Assembly (NCBI GenBank): GCA_024695935.1
Contig: JAILHH010000020.1
Span: 1-64,000, forward strand
Source: Acetatifactor sp.
GTDB taxonomy: Bacteria; Bacillota; Clostridia; Lachnospirales; Lachnospiraceae
Length of the DNA: 64,000 bases
Direction: 5' to 3'
Part shown: piece after piece, positions 7,465 through 15,121 of the stretch
How the letters are laid out: every line of letters starts with the position of its first letter
Numbering within the stretch: position 1 is the first letter of the stretch
Notes under the pieces: generated by a model
Database searches by the model: none
The model's input: only the letters and a program-made list of their open reading frames with translations
Told to the model about the DNA's origin: nothing
Translations under genes and position numbers: made by a program

Positions 7465-8481
7465 TTACTTTGAAACAGGCTCTGCATCAGCGATACCAAT
7501 TGCAATGATCTCCTGAAGAGGAGTGATTGAAATTGTACAACCTGCAAGAAGATCGGGATCAGCGCTTGTAGCGATGTTGTGGTGCTCATCCTTGGGCTCT
7601 GTAGCGATACCTGTAACCTCAGCAGATGTCTTTCCTACGATATAATCTTCGAAAGTACCTGCCTGCTGATACCACTCTGCGATAGCGTTTGCATAAGCAA
7701 CCATTCCGTAGTGCTTCTTGAGCTCTTTCTTTGAACCTTCGAAGTTGAATGCGGTTACGTTGCCTGTTGTATCAAAGCTGATCTTAGGCTGGATCTCATC
7801 GATAAGGTCAACGAGGATCTTGCCGTCTGCATCTGTTACAACTGCACTGAAGTTAGAGTACATATTTGCTGCACCCTCTGCCTCGTCAGATGCTGATGCT
7901 GTAGAAGAATCAACCTCTGTGCTTACGCCGAGACCGTGATTGAAAGAAGAAGCCTTGAAGCTCTTAGCATACTCATCATTCATAGCCTTAACGATTGCTT
8001 CTTTGAATACGTTTACGCCGATTGTACATCCTGCAAGGATAGCTTCATCAGCTGCAACTTCGTGACCTGATACGTTGAATGATGTTGCAAGATTAGCAAC
8101 TTCGTCAACTGTCATACCAACTACTGATTTAGCAAAGAAATCAGCCTGCTCGTTCCACTCAGCGATAGCGCCGCCGTATGTCTTCATGTTATAGTCAGCA
8201 CCCTTCTGCTGCTTAGAACGTGTGTCAACTTCGTTAGCTGCCTGAACCTGGCCGCCTTCGATAGTCATCTTTGTCTGTGCTACGTCAAGTTTGCATGAAA
8301 CAATCTTGCCGCTTGCATCTGTTACAACAGTGGCAACTGTTGCGTCAACCTGAGCGGTACCTTCTGAGGAACCGTCCTCAACTACAATACCCATTCCGAG
8401 GGTATATTCCTTCTCTCCACATCCTACGAGTGAAAACACCATAGATGAAGCAAGAAGAAGTGCCATTAATTTTTTCTTCAT
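7465..8481 (-). CDS. Two-domain FMN-binding lipoprotein
   Basis: A 338-residue secreted lipoprotein (signal peptide, lipobox LVGC with Cys21) built from two tandem FMN_bind domains, about residues 35-160 and 205-330, joined by a Ser/Ala/Glu-rich linker. This resembles PplA-type extracellular flavin proteins used in extracellular electron transfer. Each domain ends in a segment aligned to the flavinylation site but reading LAGCTIG (Thr153) and LAGCTIS (Thr316), with Cys in place of Ala of the usual GAT motif. Covalent FMN on these Thr residues is plausible, given the adjacent apbE, but not certain. Codon use is strongly biased, which suggests abundant protein. It is divergent from rnfC and shares a promoter element with it. 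Confidence 0.85.
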   Translation of the reverse strand: MKKKLMALLLASSMVFSLVGCGEKEYTLGMGIVVEDGSSEGTAQVDATVATVVTDASGKIVSCKLDVAQTKMTIEGGQVQAANEVDTRSKQQKGADYNMKTYGGAIAEWNEQADFFAKSVVGMTVDEVANLATSFNVSGHEVAADEAILAGCTIGVNVFKEAIVKAMNDEYAKSFKASSFNHGLGVSTEVDSSTASASDEAEGAANMYSNFSAVVTDADGKILVDLIDEIQPKISFDTTGNVTAFNFEGSKKELKKHYGMVAYANAIAEWYQQAGTFEDYIVGKTSAEVTGIATEPKDEHHNIATSADPDLLAGCTISITPLQEIIAIGIADAEPVSK

Positions 8482-8531
8482 AACTTTACCTCTTTAAATA
8501 ATGAAAATTTATTGTTTTTTAAACAGGATTA

Positions 8532-8560
8532 AGTATAAGAAAAAAGGGTGAAAATGTCAA
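8532..8560 (-). promoter_or_regulatory. Promoter of the flavin lipoprotein-apbE operon
   Basis: Read on the minus strand, TTGACA (8560-8555) and TATACT (8537-8532) are separated by exactly 17 bp, a near-consensus vegetative promoter. The -35 box is the end of the element ATTGTACGTTGAC, which is repeated at the rnfC promoter. Confidence 0.85.
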
Positions 8561-8667
8561 CGTACAATGTAAAAATCGATTTAATTAGCGTAAAAATTTG
8601 TGGTTTATGAGTAAAAGTTGTATGTAAATATAAACGAAGATAGTGTAAAATTTAATTGTACGTTGAC
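8556..8667. promoter_or_regulatory. 13-bp inverted repeat shared by the divergent promoters
   Basis: GTCAACGTACAAT at 8556-8568 and its perfect reverse complement at 8655-8667 are 86 bp apart. Each copy covers the -35 hexamer of its own divergent promoter plus eight bases upstream (ATTGTACG). The placement suits an activator or repressor that controls both operons together. It does not match the Rex site pattern. Confidence 0.7.
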
Positions 8668-8691
8668 TGATTGGACGCAAAATGATATAAC
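8663..8691 (+). promoter_or_regulatory. Promoter of the rnf operon
   Basis: TTGACT (8663-8668) and TATAAC (8686-8691) are spaced by 17 bp. They lie 46 bp upstream of the chosen rnfC start and overlap the right arm of the shared 13-bp element. Confidence 0.8.
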
Positions 8692-8737
8692 GGACTTTGT
8701 GTGTAAAAGAAAAGTGAAAAATGCTTGGGAGGTAATT

Positions 8738-10069
8738 ATGTCATTTTTCAAGATGAGTGGTGTAGTCGTTCCCCACATGAAAAACACCTGCAAGATGCAG
8801 GCGGAACGAATGCCGGCTCCCAAAAGGGTGGTCATTCCGATGAATATGCATATCGGAGCACCTGCTAAGCCGGTTGTACAGGAAGGAGATATTGTAGGCG
8901 TGGGCCAGCTTATCGGCGAGGCCGGAGGATTTGTCTCAAGTCCCGTGTACGCTTCAGTATCCGGAAAAGTAACAAAGGTCGACAAGATCGTGGCATTAAA
9001 CGGAGCATCAGCAGACGCGGTATTCATCGAGTCTGATGGGGAGATGCGTCCCTTCGAAGGTATCAAAGCTCCTTCGATAAACGGTTTTGAAGATTTTGTT
9101 GCAGCAGTAAGAGACAGCGGTATCGTGGGTCTTGGCGGAGCAGGCTTCCCCACGGCGGTAAAACTTGGTGTGAAGGACTTGTCACTTGTACAGGAAGTTC
9201 TCATCAACGGAGCCGAGTGCGAGCCTTATATCACCAGTGATACGAGAACCATGCTGGACAGAGCCGATGATATAAAGGAAGGAATCGAACTTCTGGAAAA
9301 ATATCTCGGTGCAAAGACGATCATCTTCGGTATTGAAAAGAACAAGCCTGAAGCCATCGCAAAAATGAAGGAAATTACGTCCGGAGACAGTGCCGTTTCC
9401 GTAAAGGAACTTCCCAGTATCTACCCTCAGGGCGGAGAGAAAGTTCTTATTTATAATCTTACCGGAAAAGTGGTACCCGAGGGAAAACTTCCTCTGGACG
9501 TGGGATGTATAGTAATTAATGTGACTACACTGGCATCAATTGCCAAATATATAAGGACAGGAATGCCTTTGGTAGAAAAATGCCTTACCGTTGACGGTTC
9601 CGCAGTGGCAAGTCCAAAGAATCTCATTGTTCCCATCGGAACAAGTCTCAGGGATGTCTATGAATTTGCAGGCGGCTTTAAGGCAGAGCCGAAGAAAGTA
9701 CTCCTGGGCGGACCCATGATGGGAATCGCAGTAAAAGACCTTGATCAGCCCGTGATGAAGAATACCAATGCAACATTGGCATTTGCTGAAAAGGAAGCAG
9801 AAAGACCCGAGGAAAATCCCTGTATCCACTGCGGCAGATGTGTAAACAGCTGTCCTCTCGGATTAAACCCCGTGGCATTTGCAAAGGCTCTCAGCTTAAA
9901 TGACTGTGAGGCTTTGGAAGAATTAAAGATCAATCTCTGTATGGAGTGCGGATGCTGTGCATTTAACTGCCCTGCAAAGAGAGATCTGATCGCCCGTCAT
10001 AAACTTGCAAAGAGCGAGCTTCGCACATATCAGCAAAAGCGTGCGGAGCAGGAAAAGAAGGAGGCATAG
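8738..10069 (+). CDS. rnfC: Rnf complex subunit C (NADH-binding Fe-S/FMN subunit)
   Basis: A 443-residue peripheral subunit that exchanges electrons with NAD(H) on the cytoplasmic face. It shows an N-terminal barrel-sandwich (residues 1-80), the flavin/NADH site GLGGAGFPTAVK, then NGAECEPYI, a SLBB-like part and, near the C-terminus, two [4Fe-4S] motifs: CIHCGRCVNSCP and CMECGCCAFNCP. The frame is open further upstream, but the start at 8738 has GGGAGG 6 nt before it and gives the normal N-terminus; upstream codons would fall inside the promoter. It is first gene of rnfCDGEA. Confidence 0.95.
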   Translation: MSFFKMSGVVVPHMKNTCKMQAERMPAPKRVVIPMNMHIGAPAKPVVQEGDIVGVGQLIGEAGGFVSSPVYASVSGKVTKVDKIVALNGASADAVFIESDGEMRPFEGIKAPSINGFEDFVAAVRDSGIVGLGGAGFPTAVKLGVKDLSLVQEVLINGAECEPYITSDTRTMLDRADDIKEGIELLEKYLGAKTIIFGIEKNKPEAIAKMKEITSGDSAVSVKELPSIYPQGGEKVLIYNLTGKVVPEGKLPLDVGCIVINVTTLASIAKYIRTGMPLVEKCLTVDGSAVASPKNLIVPIGTSLRDVYEFAGGFKAEPKKVLLGGPMMGIAVKDLDQPVMKNTNATLAFAEKEAERPEENPCIHCGRCVNSCPLGLNPVAFAKALSLNDCEALEELKINLCMECGCCAFNCPAKRDLIARHKLAKSELRTYQQKRAEQEKKEA

Positions 10070-10073
10070 AACA

Positions 10074-11009
10074 ATGGAAGAGAATTTAAAAGTGTCTGTG
10101 TCACCCCATATTTTTTCTAAGCGCACCACAAGTAATCTGATGCTTGACGTGGTCATAGCACTTATCCCCGCTGCAGTTGCATCCGTAGTGATCTTTGGAG
10201 CAAGGAGCCTTGCAGTGATCGCGACATGCGTACTTTGCAGTATTATATCTGAAACTTTATTTAATCTCATTGTAAAGAGAAAGCAGACCATCGGAGATTT
10301 CTCGGCAATAATCACAGGACTTTTGCTGGCACTCAATCTCCCTGTAAACATTCCTCTCTGGCAGGCAGCCATCGGTTCCTTTGTGGCGATCATCGTTGTA
10401 AAGAATCTCTTCGGAGGCCTTGGATACAATTTTGCAAACCCTGCCATCACAGGACGTATCTTCATGCTCATAGCTTTTACAGGCTCCATGACGGAGGCTG
10501 TTCTTCCCAAGGCAGTTGATACCGTTGCGGGAGCAACACCCCTTGGGGCACTTGCCATGGGCGAAGAGGTTGATGCAAGTCTCCTCGACATGTTCCTGGG
10601 ACTTCGCGGCGGTGCACTGGGTGAAACCTGTGCTCTTGCTCTTTTGATCGGAGGATTGTATCTGATCTGCCGCAAGGTGATCACATGGCATACACCTGTG
10701 ACATTTATACTTACGGTATTTGTACTTTCTCTTATCTATTCGGGAAGCTTTGAGACAGCTCTTATCTATGTCCTCTCAGGCGGACTTTTGATCGGTGCGA
10801 TCTTTATGGCAACGGATTACGTGACCACACCCACCACGGCTCTCGGTCAGGTGGTGTTCGGTCTCGGCTGCGGACTCATCACATGCCTTATCCGTTTCTA
10901 CGGCAGTTTCCCCGAAGGTGTATCCTTCTCAATACTGTTTATGAATATTCTCACACCATACATTGAGAAGCTCACCATGAAGAAACCCTTTGGAGGTGTG
11001 AAGAAATGA
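10074..11009 (+). CDS. rnfD: Rnf complex subunit D (flavinylated membrane subunit)
   Basis: A 311-residue integral membrane protein of the NqrB/RnfD family. It keeps GGLGYNFANPAITGR, the flavinylation motif DTVAGATPLG with Thr155 as expected covalent FMN acceptor, and the MATDYVTTPTT loop. The start ATG at 10074 follows AGGAGGCATAGAACA and lies 4 bp after rnfC; an earlier in-frame ATG lies inside rnfC. Unlike RnfA and RnfE in this operon, nothing in RnfD looks altered. Confidence 0.95.
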   Translation: MEENLKVSVSPHIFSKRTTSNLMLDVVIALIPAAVASVVIFGARSLAVIATCVLCSIISETLFNLIVKRKQTIGDFSAIITGLLLALNLPVNIPLWQAAIGSFVAIIVVKNLFGGLGYNFANPAITGRIFMLIAFTGSMTEAVLPKAVDTVAGATPLGALAMGEEVDASLLDMFLGLRGGALGETCALALLIGGLYLICRKVITWHTPVTFILTVFVLSLIYSGSFETALIYVLSGGLLIGAIFMATDYVTTPTTALGQVVFGLGCGLITCLIRFYGSFPEGVSFSILFMNILTPYIEKLTMKKPFGGVKK

Positions 11010-12247
11010 AAAACAATGTAAAAAGCGTGGTAACGCTCACAGCGCTTTGTGTTGTTGTGACAGGCGTTTTGGCGGTTACAAACTATTTCACGGCACCAAA
11101 GATCGAAGAAAACAAAAAAGCTGCCGCAAATGCGGCTTTCGTTGAGGTAATGCCTGAGGGAACAGGCTTTGAGGAGGTTGAACTCCCCGCAAACGCTCCC
11201 GCCACCGTGACAAATCTCTACAGAGAGACTTCAGGTCAGGGATATGTTGCAAAGCTTGTGACCACCAGCCAGTATTCATCAGGTGATATGGGTATCACCG
11301 TGGGAATCGGTACGGACGGTGTGATAAAAGGTGTTGCCATCACTTCCTATAATGAGACAAAAGATTTCGGCGACTATCCTTATTCATATGTGGGTGCAGA
11401 TTCCGCATTAAATGATATCGATGTGTTTGCCGGAGCTACATACTCATCAATGGCTTTCAAAAATGCCATTCTTGATACCTTCAATATGCTGATTGCAAAC
11501 GGAGATGTATCAGAGGGGCAAAAGAGTGCCGAGACACTTATGGCAGAACTTTTACCCACTGTATTTCCCGGAAGCTGTAACGGAAGCGGCCTTCCCCAGC
11601 TTGTTGAGACAGAGGCTGCAGGTTTTACAAAGGCATATGCCACAGGAAATGACACAGGTTTTGTCGCTCTCTCTGAGTCTGATGCAGGAACCGTTGTCAG
11701 CGTGATGAATGCCTTCGGAGCAGTAAAATGCTACGACCTTGAGGGTAATGAAGTGGCGGGACCCGTGGATGAAATGAAGGCTGCATTCAAAGTCCTTGCA
11801 GATGAAAACAAGGATGCCAACTTAAGTAATGCTCTTAAGGCTTACGGAGATGAGGCAGCTGAGATGACAGCACTTGAAAATGTACCCGCATTCGGTTCTG
11901 TGACAGGCGGATTTAGTGTGACAACAGAAGAAAATACATATTACATATTTAATATCAAGACCTTCGGATACATGAACGAACTCATGGAGATGGCAGTAGT
12001 TCTCGACTCAGAGGGCAAGGTTGTAAATTACAGAACAGTGACGGATCTGATCCTTCACGGCGAGTATTTTACAGAACACGGCCTCGATGACAAAGAAGCT
12101 TATCTTTCTCAGTTTAAGGGCGTGGATGAAGGAAGCTACTCCGACGAAACTGCTATCGTGACCGGAGCAACATTTACATCCGATGCGGTGAACGATTCAA
12201 TTCACTCTGCTTTTGATGCATTTAAGGCAGTAAAGGAGGCAGAATAA
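11006..12247 (+). CDS. rnfG: Double-length Rnf subunit G with two FMN domains
   Basis: The 413-residue protein has one N-terminal membrane anchor (about residues 9-29) and two FMN_bind domains facing outside. Domain 1 ends in DVFAGATYSS (acceptor Thr145) and domain 2 in AIVTGATFTS (Thr389), so two covalent flavins are expected. Standard RnfG is about 190-210 residues with a single domain. The second domain is not a copy of the first at nucleotide level, so the fusion is old. It overlaps rnfD by 4 bp and rnfE by one base, so it is translated with them. The extra flavin would extend the extracytoplasmic electron path. Confidence 0.9.
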   Translation: MKNNVKSVVTLTALCVVVTGVLAVTNYFTAPKIEENKKAAANAAFVEVMPEGTGFEEVELPANAPATVTNLYRETSGQGYVAKLVTTSQYSSGDMGITVGIGTDGVIKGVAITSYNETKDFGDYPYSYVGADSALNDIDVFAGATYSSMAFKNAILDTFNMLIANGDVSEGQKSAETLMAELLPTVFPGSCNGSGLPQLVETEAAGFTKAYATGNDTGFVALSESDAGTVVSVMNAFGAVKCYDLEGNEVAGPVDEMKAAFKVLADENKDANLSNALKAYGDEAAEMTALENVPAFGSVTGGFSVTTEENTYYIFNIKTFGYMNELMEMAVVLDSEGKVVNYRTVTDLILHGEYFTEHGLDDKEAYLSQFKGVDEGSYSDETAIVTGATFTSDAVNDSIHSAFDAFKAVKEAE

Positions 12248-12885
12248 TGAATAAAACAGCAATTTTCCTTAAGGGAATCATCAAAGAAAATCCCGTGCTG
12301 GTGCTGGTTTTAGGCGCATGCCCCACACTTGCCGTGACCACAAACGTGCTTGCAGCTCTCTATATGGGTATTGCGGTTTTGGCAGTCCTTGTTTGCTCAA
12401 ACCTTTGTATCTCAGCTCTAAAGAATCTGATCGGAGATAATTTAAAATTTGTTGCAAACATCCTGATAATTACAGGCTTTGTGAGCCTTGTTCAGATGCT
12501 TATGGGAGCATTTCTTCCAAAGGCTTCCGATATGCTCGGTATTTATTTTACATTGATAGCCGTAAACGGTGTCCTTCTCTGTGAGGCCGGTGATTTCGCC
12601 CGCAATAATAAAGTTGTGGATTCGGTTTTAAGCGCTTTGGGAACGGGAATAGGATTTACCTGTGCTCTGTTTGTCATCGCACTTGTCAGAGAGATTTTCG
12701 GAAACGGAACCTTTGCCGGAATCGAGATCCCTTTCCTTGCAGATTACAAGATATCACTTTTAAATGCAACTCCCGGAGGATTTTTGGTACTGGGCCTTGT
12801 TATGGCTCTTCTATCTGCCATCAACAAAAAGCCCGTCGAAGAGATCTGCTTTGAAAATCAAAAGGAGGGCGAAGTAAATGCTTAA
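12247..12885 (+). CDS. rnfE: Rnf complex subunit E, one Fe-S cysteine replaced
   Basis: A 212-residue six-helix membrane subunit of the NqrD/RnfE family. In the first inverted half it keeps the cysteine motif LGACPTLAVTT (Cys25). In the second half the usual NC(I/V)(I/V)(L/V)GRAEAFA reads NGVLLCEAGDFA: the ligand Cys is Gly108 and a Cys appears four residues later (Cys112). The downstream CALFVIALVREIFGNGT block is conserved, so the alignment is secure. In Nqr/Rnf these cysteines bind an intramembrane [2Fe-2S] cluster shared with RnfA. The ATG overlaps the rnfG stop. Confidence 0.9.
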   Translation: MNKTAIFLKGIIKENPVLVLVLGACPTLAVTTNVLAALYMGIAVLAVLVCSNLCISALKNLIGDNLKFVANILIITGFVSLVQMLMGAFLPKASDMLGIYFTLIAVNGVLLCEAGDFARNNKVVDSVLSALGTGIGFTCALFVIALVREIFGNGTFAGIEIPFLADYKISLLNATPGGFLVLGLVMALLSAINKKPVEEICFENQKEGEVNA

Positions 12886-13471
12886 AAGTCTTTTGGTCAT
12901 AATGATGTCGTCAGTGCTCGTAAACAATTATGTATTTTCAAGATACATGGGCTTTGACAGGATGTTTGATACGTCAAAAAAGGCAAAAAAAGTCGGAAGC
13001 TTCGGACTTTTGGTCACAGTTGTGATGGTGCTTGCAGCCCTTGTTACATGGCCTCTTAACGCCTTTGTGATGGAGCCGCTTGGACTTAACTTCCTTCAGA
13101 CGGTATGCTTTGTATTTATAATTGCGGGAATATCTTTCCTTGCTGAAATTGTGATAAAAAAATGTTTCCCCGCTCTTTATACTGAGCTTGGAAATGTATG
13201 GCCCCTTATCCTGTGTAACAGTGCTGTTCTGGGTGTTACCCTCAGCAATATTTCCGCAGGATACGGATTCGGAGAGTCAGTATTTTCATCTCTCGGATGC
13301 GGCCTCGGATTTCTCCTTGCAATGTGGATGTTTGGCGGAGTAAAGGACAGACTTGAGATCGCTGTTCCTCCCAAATACTTTAAGGGGATTCCTATTCTTC
13401 TCATCTCTGCATTCATTGTCTCACTTGCCTTTTATGGATTTGGCGGTATCATCGAGACGATATTTGCATAA
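12878..13471 (+). CDS. rnfA: Rnf complex subunit A, both Fe-S cysteines replaced
   Basis: A 197-residue six-helix membrane subunit of the NqrE/RnfA family. It aligns end to end with the family (SSVLVNNYVFSRYMGF, SAVLGVTLSNI, VKDRLEIAVPPKYFKG, FYGFGGI). The two cluster cysteines are gone: the GLCPF motif reads GFDRM (Asp27) and TTNCAVLG reads LCNSAVLG (Ser115), with a non-aligned Cys at 113. It overlaps rnfE by 8 bp and is the last gene before a terminator. The usual following gene, rnfB, is absent. Confidence 0.9.
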   Translation: MLKSLLVIMMSSVLVNNYVFSRYMGFDRMFDTSKKAKKVGSFGLLVTVVMVLAALVTWPLNAFVMEPLGLNFLQTVCFVFIIAGISFLAEIVIKKCFPALYTELGNVWPLILCNSAVLGVTLSNISAGYGFGESVFSSLGCGLGFLLAMWMFGGVKDRLEIAVPPKYFKGIPILLISAFIVSLAFYGFGGIIETIFA

Positions 13472-13483
13472 CTTTTAAATTAT

Positions 13484-13531
13484 AAAAATCAGCACCCGCT
13501 TGCCTCAAAAGGTGAACAGGTGCTGTTTTTA
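13484..13531 (+). terminator. Terminator of the rnf operon
   Basis: CAGCACC (13490-13496) pairs with GGTGCTG (13519-13525), followed by TTTTTAT and preceded by an A-rich arm. It begins 13 bp after the rnfA stop, so the operon really ends at rnfA. Confidence 0.85.
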
Positions 13532-13569
13532 TAGTACTAAAACAATATAAATATGGTAAAATAACTGAT

Positions 13570-14001
13570 ATGAAGACAGACAGAGATCATGAAAATAAAT
13601 CAGAAAAAAATACCGGTGACAGGTCGGTATCATATAAAAAGGATATTATCTTTATAGGCATATTTATTCTGGTGGGACTCTTTTTAGCCGCAGTGGTCTT
13701 TTTGACAAAGCAGACCGGAAAGAGTGTCACGGTAAGTGTATCCGGAAAAGATGTCATAAGCTTTAACCTGGATGAAGACAGGGAGTATATGATAGAGGGA
13801 AAAGACGGCGGACAAAACCTCCTTATCATACGTGGCGGCAAGGCCTGGATCGAGGAGGCCAACTGCAGGGACGGCCTCTGTATCAATATGGGAAAGATCG
13901 ATTCCGTAGGTCAGTCGGTCATATGCCTTCCAAATGAAGTGGTGGTCAGTATCGGCAGTGGAGAGGTAACGGATGAGGGACCGGACATTGTGGTATATTG
14001 A
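13570..14001 (+). CDS. NusG domain II-containing exported protein
   Basis: A 143-residue protein with a charged N-terminus, one transmembrane segment (about residues 26-47) and an extracytoplasmic NusG_II-type beta domain. It contains VSVSGKDVISFNLDED, the conserved EANCRDGLCINMGKI disulfide/cysteine pair and SVICLPNEVVVSI. Its biochemical role is not established. It is recurrently found with Gx transporters, ApbE and FMN-binding proteins, as here, which hints at an accessory role in extracytoplasmic redox or quinone chemistry. The start at 13570 has only a weak ribosome binding site. Confidence 0.8.
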   Translation: MKTDRDHENKSEKNTGDRSVSYKKDIIFIGIFILVGLFLAAVVFLTKQTGKSVTVSVSGKDVISFNLDEDREYMIEGKDGGQNLLIIRGGKAWIEEANCRDGLCINMGKIDSVGQSVICLPNEVVVSIGSGEVTDEGPDIVVY

Positions 14002-14044
14002 GAAAAAGTTTTTCCCTTTGTTTACACAGATCATGGAGAAATAA

Positions 14045-14542
14045 ATGAAAACTTCGAAATTTACAAAATACGGGCTGTTGATCGCCCTGGCGCTTATCAT
14101 GAGCTATATTGAGGCTCAGGTCCCCGTGTTTTTTGCAATACCGGGTATAAAGCTTGGCCTTACAAATGTTGTTGTGCTCTTTGCGCTTTATGCCATGGAT
14201 TTTAAAAGCGCCTTTATCATCAATATTTTCAGGATCATCCTGGTGGGCTTTATGTTCGGAAACGGCGTGAGTATCCTCTTTTCACTTGCCGGAGGGTTCT
14301 TAAGCCTGTTGGTCATGGTGCTGTTAAAGAAATTTACGGGACTAAAGATAATCACCGTTTCGGTGGCCGGCGGTATTGCTCATAACATCGGTCAGATAAT
14401 AGTAGCCATGCTGATGCTTCAGACCCGCTCCATTGCATGGTATCTGCTGGTACTCTGGTTTACGGGTATTGCCGCGGGAGTGCTGGTGGGTGTTATCGGC
14501 GGCGAGATAGTAAAGAGAGTCAGATGGGAGGATCAGAATTGA
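14045..14542 (+). CDS. Gx transporter family (heptaprenyl diphosphate synthase component I-like) membrane protein
   Basis: A 165-residue protein with five to six hydrophobic segments. It starts with the family pattern YGLLIALALIMSYIEAQVP and continues with GIKLGLTNVVVLFALY, ending in VLVGVIGGEIVKRV. The family (Hpre_diP_synt_I) was first described as the small subunit of heptaprenyl diphosphate synthase, but its fold resembles ECF-type substrate-binding membrane components. No polyprenyl synthetase follows here, so a transport role is more likely. It lies 43 bp after the NusG_II gene and overlaps the rhomboid gene. Confidence 0.8.
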   Translation: MKTSKFTKYGLLIALALIMSYIEAQVPVFFAIPGIKLGLTNVVVLFALYAMDFKSAFIINIFRIILVGFMFGNGVSILFSLAGGFLSLLVMVLLKKFTGLKIITVSVAGGIAHNIGQIIVAMLMLQTRSIAWYLLVLWFTGIAAGVLVGVIGGEIVKRVRWEDQN

Positions 14543-15105
14543 AAAACAAATATAAAATAGCGGTTAATTCGCCGGTGGTACTTATCTTTGTGGGAATATG
14601 CTTTGTGGTGACATTACTCGGAACTCTTACCGGGGGTAGGTCAACGGGACTGCTGTTCAGCACGTACAGGTCATCCCTTGCAAGTCCTCTTACATACATC
14701 AGATTTTTCACCTACGTCTTTGGACACAGCGGATGGCAGCATTTTATAGGAAACGCATCCTATCTTTTGGTGATCGGTCCCATGCTTGAAGAAAAATACG
14801 GCTCGGAGATGATATTGGAGATAATGGCTGTCACAGCCCTTGTGACTGCGCTCATCAACTTCTTTTTATTTCCAAATATCGCTCTTTGCGGGGCAAGCGG
14901 CATAGTCTTTGCATTTATACTCCTGGCATCATTTACGGGATTTAAAGCGGGAGAGATCCCTCTGACATTTATATTGGTCGCCATTCTCTATATTGGCCAG
15001 CAGATTTATGAGGGCATCGTTTTGGTCGACAATATCTCAAACATGGCTCACATCGTGGGCGGCGTGGTAGGCGCAGTCCTTGGGTATAAATTAAACAAAA
15101 GGTAA
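14539..15105 (+). CDS. Rhomboid-family intramembrane serine protease
   Basis: About 188 residues and six transmembrane segments. The catalytic Ser lies in ALCGASGIVFAF, and the catalytic His in the last helix as NMAHIVGGVVGAVLG. The HxxxN-type loop HSGWQHFIGNASY is also present. It is therefore expected to be active. A TTG start at 14539 is preferred because GGGAGG lies 8 nt upstream; the in-frame ATG at 14524 has only a weak site, and a still earlier one would overlap most of the preceding gene. The reading frame overlaps the Gx transporter stop by 4 bp. Substrates are unknown. Confidence 0.85.
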   Translation: MKNKYKIAVNSPVVLIFVGICFVVTLLGTLTGGRSTGLLFSTYRSSLASPLTYIRFFTYVFGHSGWQHFIGNASYLLVIGPMLEEKYGSEMILEIMAVTALVTALINFFLFPNIALCGASGIVFAFILLASFTGFKAGEIPLTFILVAILYIGQQIYEGIVLVDNISNMAHIVGGVVGAVLGYKLNKR

Positions 15106-15121
15106 GACAGAAGGGACTTTT

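Noticed and set aside
8556-8667. Rex (NADH-sensing) operator
   Set aside because: The repeat ATTGTACGTTGAC does not fit the TTGTGAA-N4-TTCACAA type palindrome.
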